Virus record (IMG/VR): IMGVR_UViG_3300027754_000343
Coordinates: 1-27,940 of that record
Direction: 5' to 3' (one strand)
Source: a virus
DNA: 27,940 nt
Shown piece by piece: positions 15,972 through 22,318 of the stretch. The notes beneath the pieces are model-generated. The model saw only the letters and a list, made by a program, of their open reading frames with translations. It made no database searches and was not told the DNA's origin. Position 1 is the stretch's first letter, and each line of letters begins with the position of its first letter. The position numbers and the translations under genes were made by a program.

Positions 15972-18611
15972 ATGCCACTCAACAAACCCACAGGCGACAT
16001 GCTTAACGCAGCGGGATCCGCAACCCCGCAGGGACTCGGCACCGCAGCCGCAGGCACGTCCGTAGCCTACTCTCGCGAGGATCACGTGCACGCTTTACCA
16101 ACGCTGTCTGGAGACGTGACAAACACGGGCACAGCGGTGACGGTTGCTAAGATCCAAGGCTCGCCAGTGTCTGCCAGTGCGCCAGGCAGTGGACAGGTGC
16201 TGACGTGGGACGGTACGCAGTGGGCACCAGCGCAGGGCACTGGTGGCGGTGGTGGCGGTGGCGCTAATGGCCTTACCTATTATCTCAACCAAGCCACAGC
16301 AGCAGACGCGCCAACAACGGGCATCACCGGCACGCCGCACCAGCTCGGGCGCAGTGGCGAGTCCGCGCAGACTACGCTAACAAGCGGCAGCCTCACGCAA
16401 AATGTTTGGACGTTGCTTGCTGGATTTGTCAGCGAATCAACGCCGATTGATCCCGACGTAACGCTGATCCCAGCAGGACTGTGGGATTTTAACGTGTGGG
16501 CATTTGGAGATGCGAACACGAACGCAGGCACCAGCATCCGGTGCCGCGTCTATAAATACAATGGCACAACGCTGACAGAGATTGCTTCGCCATCGAGCGA
16601 TCAGGTCATCAACGGCACCTCTGCGCAGTACTCGCTTTCGGTTTTAATTCCGCAAACCACGCTCCAATTAACCGACCGCATCTATGTCGCGATCGAGGCG
16701 CGCGCAACAGGCAGCAACCATAACGTCACGCTGCAGTTTGGCGACTCTACCCCGTCGCACGTTCATACGTCTTTGCCGCTGGTGGGCGGCACAGGCCTTT
16801 GGAAAAGTATTGCTGGAGTGTTACAATCACCGGCGTCGTTGCTTGTTAACGCAGACGTGGATGCTGCCGCGGGGATAGCATGGAGCAAAATTGCGGCCAT
16901 GGCGGGTACTGATTACCAGGCTCCAATTGGCACAATCTCTGGCATCGTCAAGGGCAATGGTGCTAACGCACTCACGGCAGCAGTAGCGGCGGACGTTGCC
17001 ACTCTGCTGGGCAGCCAGACAGCGGCGACTGTATATGCGGCACCTGCGGGTGCGGCAGGCACGGCCCAATTTAGAGCGTTGACGACAACCGATATCCCTG
17101 GGCTTGATGCGGAAAAGATCATTAGCGGCATTTTGCCAACAGCGCGCGGCGGGACTGGGACAACTGCCGGTATCACCGCCATTAATACCACGCAGATTGC
17201 ATCTCTGACGACTGCGCAGACGGCCAATTTGATCCCGCAGTTGACGACCTCCGGGTTGTTGTCGCTAACGCAGATGCCAACCATACCCGTGGCCAATGGC
17301 GGAACAGGAGCAACTAATGCCTCAAATGCAAAAGTTAATCTTGAAGTGCCACTAAAAGGGTATTGCAAATACGCAACCACTACAGCTCTTCCGACTAATA
17401 CAGCTCCAACAGCGCTAACTTTGACGGCAACTGCAAATGGAGCGCTTTCTGTTGACGGTGTTGCTGTTTCCGTTGGAGACCGCATTCTTGTAAAAGATGA
17501 AGCCGGTCAGCAAAACAACGGAATTTATGATGTAACAGTTGCAGGCAGCGGAAGCGCAGCATGGTCTTTAACTCGTTCGACTGATTTTAATCAAGGTTTT
17601 GAAGTTAATGTTGGAGACATTGTTCCAATTTTACTGGGATCAACTCTTGCAAATACTTTTTGGATTCAAAAAAGTGATGTTTCAACAATTGGAACAGATG
17701 TAATTACGTTTGTTAGTTCCGCGCTTGGGGGAATTCTTCCAGTAACCAAAGGCGGTACAGGAGCAACAGACGCAGCAACAGCACGCGCAAATCTAGGCAT
17801 CACTGGGGGCACGCCTACAGACGTGCAGGTGTTTTATGCTCCTGGTGGAACTTGGACAAAGCTTGCTGGGGCTAAAAGCGTTCAAATCACGCTTGTTGCT
17901 GGCGGGGGTGGTGGAGGCTCAGGCCGAGCGTCTGCACCTGGCACAGCAGCGGGCGGTGGTGGTGGCGGTGCTGGCGGGGGCAGGAGTTTTATCACCATTG
18001 AGGCGGCTTTGCTTGGAGCCACTGAACCCGTAACTGTTGGCAGCGGCGGCGCGGGTGGAGCTGCACAAACTGTTGGAAATAATGGAGCAGCTGGAGGAAT
18101 CGGAGGAGCAAGCTCATTTGGCCTTTGGTTGTCTGCTAGTCCAACTATTGCTGCTGGAGGAGGCACATCAGGTGGTGGAGGTGCTGCTGGCTCTGCTGGT
18201 ACTCGAGCTTTAAATTTTGGCTCAAGCGGAGGAGCGGGGTCTGGAACATTTGTTGTTGGCAGTGGAGGCGTAAACAGTGTTGCAGCAAGTGGTGGAGGTG
18301 CTGGGGGCGGTGTTACTACCGGAGGCGCAACTTCATCGGGGGGCACTGGGGGATTTAGCTATCAGTACAACGGCATTGCCGTTACCGCCGCACAACCTGG
18401 AGCCAATGGCCCCTCAGTTCCGACGGGATCACCATATGGTAGCGGAGGAGGAGGAGGGGGAACTTCAAGCGTGACAGCAAACGCAATGGCTGGAGGTAAT
18501 GGCGGCAATTATGGTGGCGGCGGCGGTGGAGGCGGGGCGTCGCAAGGATTCAGCTCTGGCGCAGGCGGCAATGGAGCAAACGGCATTGTTATTGTCACAA
18601 CTTACTTCTAA
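15972..18611 (+). CDS. Glycine-rich tail fibre / receptor-binding protein
   Basis: This 879-aa fibre starts with an anchor (MPLNKPTGDMLNAAGSATPQ), then a Gly linker near residue 90 and a beta domain to about 270. Three GGTG fibre repeats (ARGGTGTT, ANGGTGATNAS, TKGGTGATDAATARANLG) lie at about 393, 443 and 594. Between them is a conserved fibre domain, GDRILVKDEAGQQNNGIYDV (502-521). The C-terminal tip (about 640-877) is almost a polyglycine lattice ending GANGIVIVTTYF, as in glycine-rich tip domains that display receptor loops. ATG 15972 was preferred over TTG 15954 because it follows the previous stop as TAATTTTATG. The frame continues open past its TAA (see extension). AT-rich bases 17330-17740 suggest a swapped module. 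Confidence 0.8.
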   Translation: MPLNKPTGDMLNAAGSATPQGLGTAAAGTSVAYSREDHVHALPTLSGDVTNTGTAVTVAKIQGSPVSASAPGSGQVLTWDGTQWAPAQGTGGGGGGGANGLTYYLNQATAADAPTTGITGTPHQLGRSGESAQTTLTSGSLTQNVWTLLAGFVSESTPIDPDVTLIPAGLWDFNVWAFGDANTNAGTSIRCRVYKYNGTTLTEIASPSSDQVINGTSAQYSLSVLIPQTTLQLTDRIYVAIEARATGSNHNVTLQFGDSTPSHVHTSLPLVGGTGLWKSIAGVLQSPASLLVNADVDAAAGIAWSKIAAMAGTDYQAPIGTISGIVKGNGANALTAAVAADVATLLGSQTAATVYAAPAGAAGTAQFRALTTTDIPGLDAEKIISGILPTARGGTGTTAGITAINTTQIASLTTAQTANLIPQLTTSGLLSLTQMPTIPVANGGTGATNASNAKVNLEVPLKGYCKYATTTALPTNTAPTALTLTATANGALSVDGVAVSVGDRILVKDEAGQQNNGIYDVTVAGSGSAAWSLTRSTDFNQGFEVNVGDIVPILLGSTLANTFWIQKSDVSTIGTDVITFVSSALGGILPVTKGGTGATDAATARANLGITGGTPTDVQVFYAPGGTWTKLAGAKSVQITLVAGGGGGGSGRASAPGTAAGGGGGGAGGGRSFITIEAALLGATEPVTVGSGGAGGAAQTVGNNGAAGGIGGASSFGLWLSASPTIAAGGGTSGGGGAAGSAGTRALNFGSSGGAGSGTFVVGSGGVNSVAASGGGAGGGVTTGGATSSGGTGGFSYQYNGIAVTAAQPGANGPSVPTGSPYGSGGGGGGTSSVTANAMAGGNGGNYGGGGGGGGASQGFSSGAGGNGANGIVIVTTYF

Positions 18612-18755
18612 TCAATCGCCTGGGATGGTGTTGCTCCGTGGACTCCTCCAGAAAATTGTTACGTGCAACCTGTTACAAATTCACACGCTGGCATTGGTTG
18701 GACTTTTATAAACGGCGAATGGATCGCCCCAATACCTCAACCGGAAAACTTATGA
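18612..18755 (+). other. In-frame 47-codon extension of the fibre beyond TAA
   Basis: Directly after the fibre's TAA (18609-18611) the same frame runs open for 47 codons to TGA 18753-18755. It reads like a real phage fibre terminal domain: AWDGVAPWTPPENCYVQPV, then GIGWTFINGEWIAPIPQPENL. Many fibres end with such a 'y.pP.n~~~~~v~....~G~GW.~~nG~w~~P' segment. Its TGA overlaps the next gene's ATG as ATGA, the coupling style used throughout this genome. No ATG lies in frame. It is either a decaying end of the fibre cut off by a recent stop, a readthrough extension, or a small ORF with a non-ATG start. Confidence 0.55.
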
Positions 18756-18943
18756 AATACCTATTTGATCGACTTTCTGAACCTTCCACCTGGCGAGGCA
18801 TCATCTCCATGCTAACCGCATTGGGCGTTAAACTTCGCCCGGATCTAGCTGAGGCCATCATCAGCGGCGGGCTGTCTGCCATGGGGCTTATCAACGTCAT
18901 CCGCAAAGAAAAAGATGCTACTGGCACTCCTCCAAGCGCTTAA
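18752..18943 (+). CDS. Small holin-like / lysis-region protein
   Basis: This 63-aa protein opens the lysis cluster. It has an N-terminal amphipathic segment (RLSEPSTWRGIISMLTALGV, residues 7-26) and a hydrophobic helix (EAIISGGLSAMGLINVI, about 34-50) followed by a charged tail (RKEKDATG). The 'EPSTWRGI...LGV.L.P...~aI...gl~a~GLi.V~~~E' layout matches small holin-like proteins encoded before spanins in many phages. The start ATG lies in an ATGA overlap with the fibre extension, and the end overlaps the next gene by 29 bases. Holin activity is inferred. Confidence 0.55.
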   Translation: MKYLFDRLSEPSTWRGIISMLTALGVKLRPDLAEAIISGGLSAMGLINVIRKEKDATGTPPSA

Positions 18944-19172
18944 GTATTGGCTCGAGATCCAAGCAACTCGGGCAAAGTGGCAGTTGGAACGCGATATTGA
19001 AACTTATGTGGCGACCATTGAAAAAGACATTCTGGCGTCTCGCGCTTGTGGCGATGATGCCCGCGCTGATCGCCTCGTGCAGCACCTCGCGAGGAGTAGC
19101 GCCATCACGTTGCCTGCCGCAGCCGGAGGGGATCCTGCGCCTAGCAGCGGGACAAACGTACCAAGCCGCTGA
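18915..19172 (+). CDS. Candidate i-spanin (Rz-like)
   Basis: This 85-aa protein has a short hydrophobic N-terminus (LLALLQALKYWLEI, residues 2-15) that could anchor it in the inner membrane. A long charged helix follows (ATRAKWQLERDIETYVATIE, then KDILASRACGDDARADRLVQHLARSS), the usual coiled-coil periplasmic part of an Rz-type inner spanin. A candidate lipoprotein gene lies nested out of frame within it, the hallmark arrangement of Rz/Rz1 pairs, which fuse inner and outer membranes at lysis. The membrane segment is short, so the assignment leans on the context. Confidence 0.55.
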   Translation: MLLALLQALKYWLEIQATRAKWQLERDIETYVATIEKDILASRACGDDARADRLVQHLARSSAITLPAAAGGDPAPSSGTNVPSR

Positions 19173-19266
19173 CGGCGAAACGTGGTACTCTGCGCAAAGG
19201 TACCAAGCGCTCGAGCTGCAATTGATTGACGCACTGGGGGCGCTTAAGCAGTCGCAAAACCGATAA
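19006..19266 (+). CDS. Candidate o-spanin lipoprotein (Rz1-like), out of frame with Rz
   Basis: This 86-aa protein has a type II signal peptide. Basic residues (RPLKK) precede a hydrophobic stretch (FWRLALVAMMPALIASC), with a lipobox IASC ending at Cys25. The mature protein would be anchored in the outer membrane. It ends with a helical segment (YQALELQLIDALGALKQSQ) suited to binding an inner-membrane spanin. It starts inside the Rz-like gene in another frame and ends 94 bases past it. It is not as proline-rich as lambda Rz1. ATG 19006 was preferred over in-frame TTG 18997. The lipobox is seen directly; the spanin role is inferred. Confidence 0.6.
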   Translation: MWRPLKKTFWRLALVAMMPALIASCSTSRGVAPSRCLPQPEGILRLAAGQTYQAADGETWYSAQRYQALELQLIDALGALKQSQNR

Positions 19267-19277
19267 ATTTTACAACC

Positions 19278-19469
19278 ATGATGCGCGAGTTTCTTCAACA
19301 CTTGGACGGCAAAGCCGATGACATTGTCAAAGTCAATGCTGTTGGCGCTGTGGCTTTTGTCATTAGTTGGAGTGATTTTGACCATTATTTGCGAACCGCA
19401 GGACTGATCCTCGCGCTCGCGTATACCTCGTGCAAAATCTACCAAGCTGTCCAAGAAATCCGCAAATGA
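19278..19469 (+). CDS. Putative holin, two membrane segments
   Basis: This 63-aa protein has a charged N-terminus and a hydrophobic segment at about 20-31 (NAVGAVAFVISW). A short charged loop (SDFDHYLRT) follows, then a second segment at about 41-56 (AGLILALAYTSCKIYQ) and a basic end (EIRK). Size, two membrane spans and position directly before the endolysin (ATGA overlap) fit a class II holin, which permeabilises the inner membrane to release the lysin. Two adjacent ATG codons (19278, 19281) could encode two forms. No family motif was recognised. Confidence 0.6.
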   Translation: MMREFLQHLDGKADDIVKVNAVGAVAFVISWSDFDHYLRTAGLILALAYTSCKIYQAVQEIRK

Positions 19470-20086
19470 ACCTGTCCGCTCTTGGCATCAAAAGCATCAT
19501 TAGTTGGGAGTGCGGTGGCGAGGCCGAGTACAACAACGCACCGGAGTGGCCCGGAGAGTCTAGCGGCGTTACGATCGGTATCGGCTATGACCTAGGCATG
19601 ACGCCCGCCAATGAGATTGTCCAGGCGTGGGGGCCTTATGTCTCGAGCGACGATCTCAAGGTATTAGTTGGGCTATCCGGCAAGACAGGACATCGAGCGC
19701 AGGAGCTCCTGCCGCACGTCCGGCACCTGCGATTCTCGTGGGAGACGGCGTCTATGGTGTTTCGCGAGTCGACATTGCCGACACATTTCGTGCGGACGCT
19801 GCGGATCTATCCACAAACCGTTAACCTGCACGGCCACTGCGCTGCGGCACTTGTCAGCCTGGTGTTTAACCGTGGCCCAGCGCTAACCGGCGACCGGCGT
19901 ACCGAGATGGCAGACATTCAAGAGCTGCTTAAAGCCAACAATCTCAGCGCCATCCCCGAACGCCTTGAAGCCATGCAACGCCTCTGGCCAAACACTGGAG
20001 GACTGCGGCGGCGGCGGCGTGAGGAGGCGGATCTCTTTAGACTCGGACTTGCTTATGACACGCAAACCACAAGAGACGCAGTTTGA
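19466..20086 (+). CDS. Endolysin, GH24/pesticin-like muramidase
   Basis: This 206-aa lysozyme-like protein starts with the catalytic region: Glu15 in IISWECGGEAEYN, then PEWPGESSGVTIGIGYDLG (residues 26-44). Thr36 lies in TIGIGYD, the equivalent of the GH24 E...TIGxG core. Further family marks are a conserved helix and turn, ALVSLVFNRGPALTGDRRTEM (about 133-153), where FNRG is characteristic. It lacks a signal peptide, so it should need the neighbouring holin for export. It would cut the glycan strands of peptidoglycan at lysis. ATG 19466 overlaps the holin stop (ATGA), and an upstream in-frame TTG was rejected. Confidence 0.8.
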   Translation: MNLSALGIKSIISWECGGEAEYNNAPEWPGESSGVTIGIGYDLGMTPANEIVQAWGPYVSSDDLKVLVGLSGKTGHRAQELLPHVRHLRFSWETASMVFRESTLPTHFVRTLRIYPQTVNLHGHCAAALVSLVFNRGPALTGDRRTEMADIQELLKANNLSAIPERLEAMQRLWPNTGGLRRRRREEADLFRLGLAYDTQTTRDAV

Positions 20087-20237
20087 AAATCGGATGAAGC
20101 GGGCATCAGCATTTTGCGAAGTGCTTGTGGTGTCACTGCTTATACAAGCAATTCTCAATCTAATTTTTGAAAAACTAGGCGTCCAGTTGCGACTGGCAGT
20201 TTACGAGACCGCATTAATTTGGATGTTTTGCAAATAA
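20055..20237 (+). CDS. Small single-span membrane protein, lysis-associated
   Basis: This 60-aa protein has a basic N-terminus and a clear hydrophobic segment (residues 20-38, FCEVLVVSLLIQAILNLIF). A second, weaker hydrophobic stretch lies at the end (YETALIWMFCK). It overlaps the last 32 bases of the endolysin gene in another frame. Antiholin, pinholin or second-holin roles are possible from the context; none is shown. ATG 20094 is a possible internal start giving a shorter form. Confidence 0.5.
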   Translation: MTRKPQETQFENRMKRASAFCEVLVVSLLIQAILNLIFEKLGVQLRLAVYETALIWMFCK

Positions 20238-20240
20238 CCC

Positions 20241-20987
20241 ATGGCAAACGTCACTCGACGCTGGAAACGATTAATGGCTGTTGGGTGCACACATGGGCAT
20301 CTCGCGGATCAGGCGTTGCTCAAGCAGGTTTTAGCGTTTGAGGAACGGTGGAATCCGCACACCAGGATCCATTTAGGAGACGCCATTGACCTTGCCTGTT
20401 TACGCACCGGCGCAATAGGCACACCGGATGACGCGGCAGACCCGGAAGGGGATTTGGCAGATGGCCTAGCGTTTATCTCGAGGTTTCGCCCGCAGGTTTA
20501 TTTGCTGGGCAACCACGAAGCCAGATTGACGTCGCTCATGGAAAGCCCCAGGGCGATTGTATCGGCTTTGGCTTGTCGTATTTACCAACAGATTTTGGAT
20601 CGTGCAAAAGAGATCAAGTGTGAGGTGGTGGACTACAATTTTCAACACGGCTGGAGACAGTTTGGAGACTGTTTGTTTGGGCATGGCTACATGATAAATG
20701 AGGCCGCCGTACGCGATCACGCGGAAGCCGTTTGCGGCGGGACTGCTAGCAAGGTGGTGATTGCACACCTGCATAGGGTTACACAGGCAGAGGGACGCAA
20801 CAGAGCGCACCCAACAGGCTATTGCGTAGGGTGGCTGGGAGATCCGGCGCAGGCTGTATACGCTGCGAACCGGCGCGCCACAACTAGTTGGTCAAGAGGA
20901 TTTGCTTTTGGAGAGTATTGTGATAATGAGACAGTGATATGGCTCGCAAAAGAGACAAAGCACCAGACATTCAAACTCCCATTGTAG
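20241..20987 (+). CDS. Calcineurin-like metallophosphoesterase with Cys at motif I
   Basis: This 248-aa protein has the metallophosphoesterase motifs in order: motif I AVGCTHGHL (C16, H18), motif II HLGDAID (D47, D50), motif III LGNHE (N91-H92-E93), HG at 147-148 (FGHGY) and a final VIAHLHR (H176, H178). Motif I normally has Asp-x-His; here Asp is replaced by Cys16, which would change one metal ligand. The rest of the site looks intact. Phage enzymes of this fold include protein/nucleotide phosphatases and exonucleases, so the substrate cannot be told. It lies between the lysis and replication genes, and its end overlaps the next gene by 49 bases. Confidence 0.8.
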   Translation: MANVTRRWKRLMAVGCTHGHLADQALLKQVLAFEERWNPHTRIHLGDAIDLACLRTGAIGTPDDAADPEGDLADGLAFISRFRPQVYLLGNHEARLTSLMESPRAIVSALACRIYQQILDRAKEIKCEVVDYNFQHGWRQFGDCLFGHGYMINEAAVRDHAEAVCGGTASKVVIAHLHRVTQAEGRNRAHPTGYCVGWLGDPAQAVYAANRRATTSWSRGFAFGEYCDNETVIWLAKETKHQTFKLPL

Positions 20988-21190
20988 GTTGGCTAGAGCA
21001 ACTTGCGGACGAAATCAACGTGCCATTTGCTCCCGCAGGATGGTACACGCTGGCAGAAATTGCCAATAAACTGAATCGCAACAGACAATTTGTGGAGCGG
21101 CTTCTGGAGTCGAAAAAAGCTGAAAAGCAGTACTTTATGACGCGCAGATCTGATGGCAACAGGATGCGTATGATCCATTACAAGCTCTGA
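20939..21190 (+). CDS. Small HTH DNA-binding protein
   Basis: This 83-aa basic protein has a central helix-turn-helix: GWYTLAEIANKLNRNRQFVE (residues about 34-53), where TLAEIANKLN is the support helix and NRQFVERLL the recognition helix. A wing-like basic end follows (RRSDGNRMRMIHYKL). It could be a regulator of the early region. It starts inside the phosphoesterase gene and has no Shine-Dalgarno. Confidence 0.55.
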   Translation: MARKRDKAPDIQTPIVGWLEQLADEINVPFAPAGWYTLAEIANKLNRNRQFVERLLESKKAEKQYFMTRRSDGNRMRMIHYKL

Positions 21191-21192
21191 AA

Positions 21193-21318
21193 ATGGATTT
21201 TAAGCAGTATTTGGCAGAGATTGGACGTCGCGGTGGCGCGTCAAAATCGCAAAAAAAGGCAGACGCAGCGCGCGCTAATGCAAAAAAGCCGCGTCCTAAC
21301 GCACGCAAACGCAAGTAG
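21193..21318 (+). CDS. Very small basic protein (41 aa)
   Basis: The ORF encodes MDFKQYLAEIGRRGGASKSQ followed by a Lys/Arg/Ala-rich tail ending RPNARKRK. Tiny proteins with an 'IGRkGG.~.s..K~~AaraNakK' pattern are common in phages and mobile elements; their role is unknown, and the charge suggests nucleic-acid binding. ATG lies two bases after the preceding stop. Confidence 0.5.
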   Translation: MDFKQYLAEIGRRGGASKSQKKADAARANAKKPRPNARKRK

Positions 21319-21353
21319 TTGCAGCGTGGTGCAAAAATATTTGCAAAAAGGTA

Positions 21354-21381
21354 TTGCCTAGCGAACCCGCTTGGCTAATAG
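21354..21381 (+). promoter_or_regulatory. Candidate promoter ahead of the small early genes
   Basis: TTGCCT (21354-21359) and TAATAG (21376-21381) are spaced by 16 bases in the 118-base gap 21319-21436. The gap also begins with an AT-rich repeat-like stretch (TTGCAGCG, then TTGCAAAAAGG). The match to a -35/-10 pair is weak; the argument is mainly that the gap is one of the few places where a promoter could sit. Confidence 0.2.
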
Positions 21382-21419
21382 TAGGCGCCGTCAAAGGGAA
21401 CTAACCCACGACAGAAACC

Positions 21420-21446
21420 ACAAACAACACGACACAATGACAACCT
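21420..21446 (+). repeat. 27-nt direct repeat, copy 1 (leader and start of small gene)
   Basis: These 27 bases recur exactly at 21669-21695. They are A/C-rich (ACAAACAACACGACAC) and cover the leader, the ATG and the first codons (M-T-T) of the gene at 21437. The leader has no Shine-Dalgarno. Confidence 0.9.
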
Positions 21447-21604
21447 TCACTTGTTCTTACTGCTGCCGCTACTCACCCTCATCTTGCAATGGAAAATTCA
21501 CAGTGAGTGCTACATCACTCGATGAAGCAAAAAAACTGGCTCGCCAACATTTAATGGATAATGGAGGCATTGAAGGAATTAGTTATTTAGTTTCAAAAAT
21601 TTAA
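21437..21604 (+). CDS. Small Cys-rich protein of the duplicated-leader pair
   Basis: This 55-aa protein starts MTTFTCSYCCRYSPSSCNG (C6, C9, C10, C17), a possible small zinc site. An FTVSATSLDEAKKLARQHL helix region follows. The pattern 'f.v~A~sl~eAk~lA~~~l' resembles small phage proteins of unknown role. The ATG lies inside a 27-base repeat shared with the next gene's start, so the longer upstream frame from 21371 was rejected. Function unknown. Confidence 0.5.
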   Translation: MTTFTCSYCCRYSPSSCNGKFTVSATSLDEAKKLARQHLMDNGGIEGISYLVSKI

Positions 21605-21611
21605 GGCCGAA

Positions 21612-21661
21612 ACGCCCTGCGGGGCGTCTGTCCGTAACTCGGACACTGACGAGGCCGTCAG
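21612..21661 (+). ncRNA. Three tandem perfect hairpins (structured RNA element)
   Basis: In 50 bases there are three hairpins: ACGCCC (21612-21617)/GGGCGT (21622-21627) with a TGCG loop; GTCCG (21630-21634)/CGGAC (21640-21644); and CTGAC (21646-21650)/GTCAG (21657-21661). Flanking AATTTAA and TTTAAA could close the set into a cloverleaf-like fold. No U-tract follows, so it is not a simple terminator. It lies between two small genes with the same leader, and may be a regulatory or protein-binding RNA. Confidence 0.5.
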
Positions 21662-21668
21662 AATTTAA

Positions 21669-21695
21669 ACAAACAACACGACACAATGACAACCT
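21669..21695 (+). repeat. 27-nt direct repeat, copy 2 (leader and start of small gene)
   Basis: Exact second copy of 21420-21446, covering the leader and start codon of the gene at 21686. The proteins diverge after the shared M-T-T, so the duplication is of the initiation region rather than a whole gene. Confidence 0.9.
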
Positions 21696-21877
21696 ACGAA
21701 ATCCACGCACGACTCCCACTTACAAACGCCGCGCGCAATGCTGGTGCAACAGGGCGCACACATTGGTGGGTACTGGCTGAGGTGCTACAAGCCAAATCTG
21801 CCAAGGCAGCATGCGCGGCTCACCGCAAGACTGGCCGTTTTGCGTACGTCGACAAACTCAAAGCCATTGCCCGCTAA
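21686..21877 (+). CDS. Small unknown protein of the duplicated-leader pair
   Basis: This 63-aa basic protein has an alternating pattern (YEIHARLPLTNAARNAGATG) then a helix (VLAEVLQAKSAKAACAAHRK). It is unlike the neighbour that shares its leader. The ATG is fixed by the 27-base repeat. Function unknown. The stop is one base before the next ATG. Confidence 0.5.
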   Translation: MTTYEIHARLPLTNAARNAGATGRTHWWVLAEVLQAKSAKAACAAHRKTGRFAYVDKLKAIAR

Positions 21878-21878
21878 C

Positions 21879-22148
21879 ATGTCTACATCACACTACGCAT
21901 CAAGGCCCGCGCAAAACGACGTGGGATCCGACACCATCCGCATCAACCACCGTGTGGCGACAAACACACGCCGCCGCACGAGGGCAACGCAGCTTGCCTG
22001 GCTGGCTGTTGGAGTTGCGCTTTTAATCACAGATGGCACAGCAATTTTTCATTTTGCCGACTCGCCAGTCGAATCAGTGATTTTAGCACTGCTTACCATG
22101 CCCACTGGCATCTTGGTAATCTTAGTAGCTTTGGAGGTTCGGAAATAA
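21879..22148 (+). CDS. Small two-span membrane protein
   Basis: This 89-aa protein has a basic N-terminus (NTRRRTRATQ). Hydrophobic segments lie at about 39-59 (LAWLAVGVALLITDGTAIFHF in part) and 65-86 (ESVILALLTMPTGILVILVA), ending EVRK. It would sit in the inner membrane. Location among early genes, away from the lysis genes, makes an exclusion or host-takeover role possible, but nothing shows this. The TAA overlaps the next ATG (TAATG). Confidence 0.5.
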   Translation: MSTSHYASRPAQNDVGSDTIRINHRVATNTRRRTRATQLAWLAVGVALLITDGTAIFHFADSPVESVILALLTMPTGILVILVALEVRK

Positions 22149-22318
22149 TGGGATCTCGAGTTCAAGGAGCCAGCGGATGCGCCACTAATCGAATTTATCA
22201 CGGTACTCGCATCAAAAACCGTTATCGCACGAAAGCCGAAAAATTGGCAGAAGCAAACGCCCGCGCACAAAAGCAAAGGGGATTAATTGCACGCTGCAGA
22301 GGGGATGTCCAGAAATGA
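22148..22318 (+). CDS. Small basic protein (56 aa)
   Basis: The protein begins MGSRVQGASGCATNRIYHG and continues with a Lys/Arg/Ala-rich helix (TKAEKLAEANARAQKQRG), ending RCRGDVQK. It is coupled on both sides (TAATG and ATGA), which supports it being translated. The high charge suggests nucleic-acid binding. Not recognised. Confidence 0.5.
   Translation: MGSRVQGASGCATNRIYHGTRIKNRYRTKAEKLAEANARAQKQRGLIARCRGDVQK

Noticed and set aside
17882-18346. Minus-strand proline-rich ORF opposite the glycine-rich tip
   Set aside because: Gly codons read backwards as Pro/Ala codons, so this is a shadow of the fibre tip.
21605-21665. Possible tRNA
   Set aside because: Three hairpins suggest a cloverleaf, but there is no 7-bp acceptor stem, T-loop or anticodon layout.
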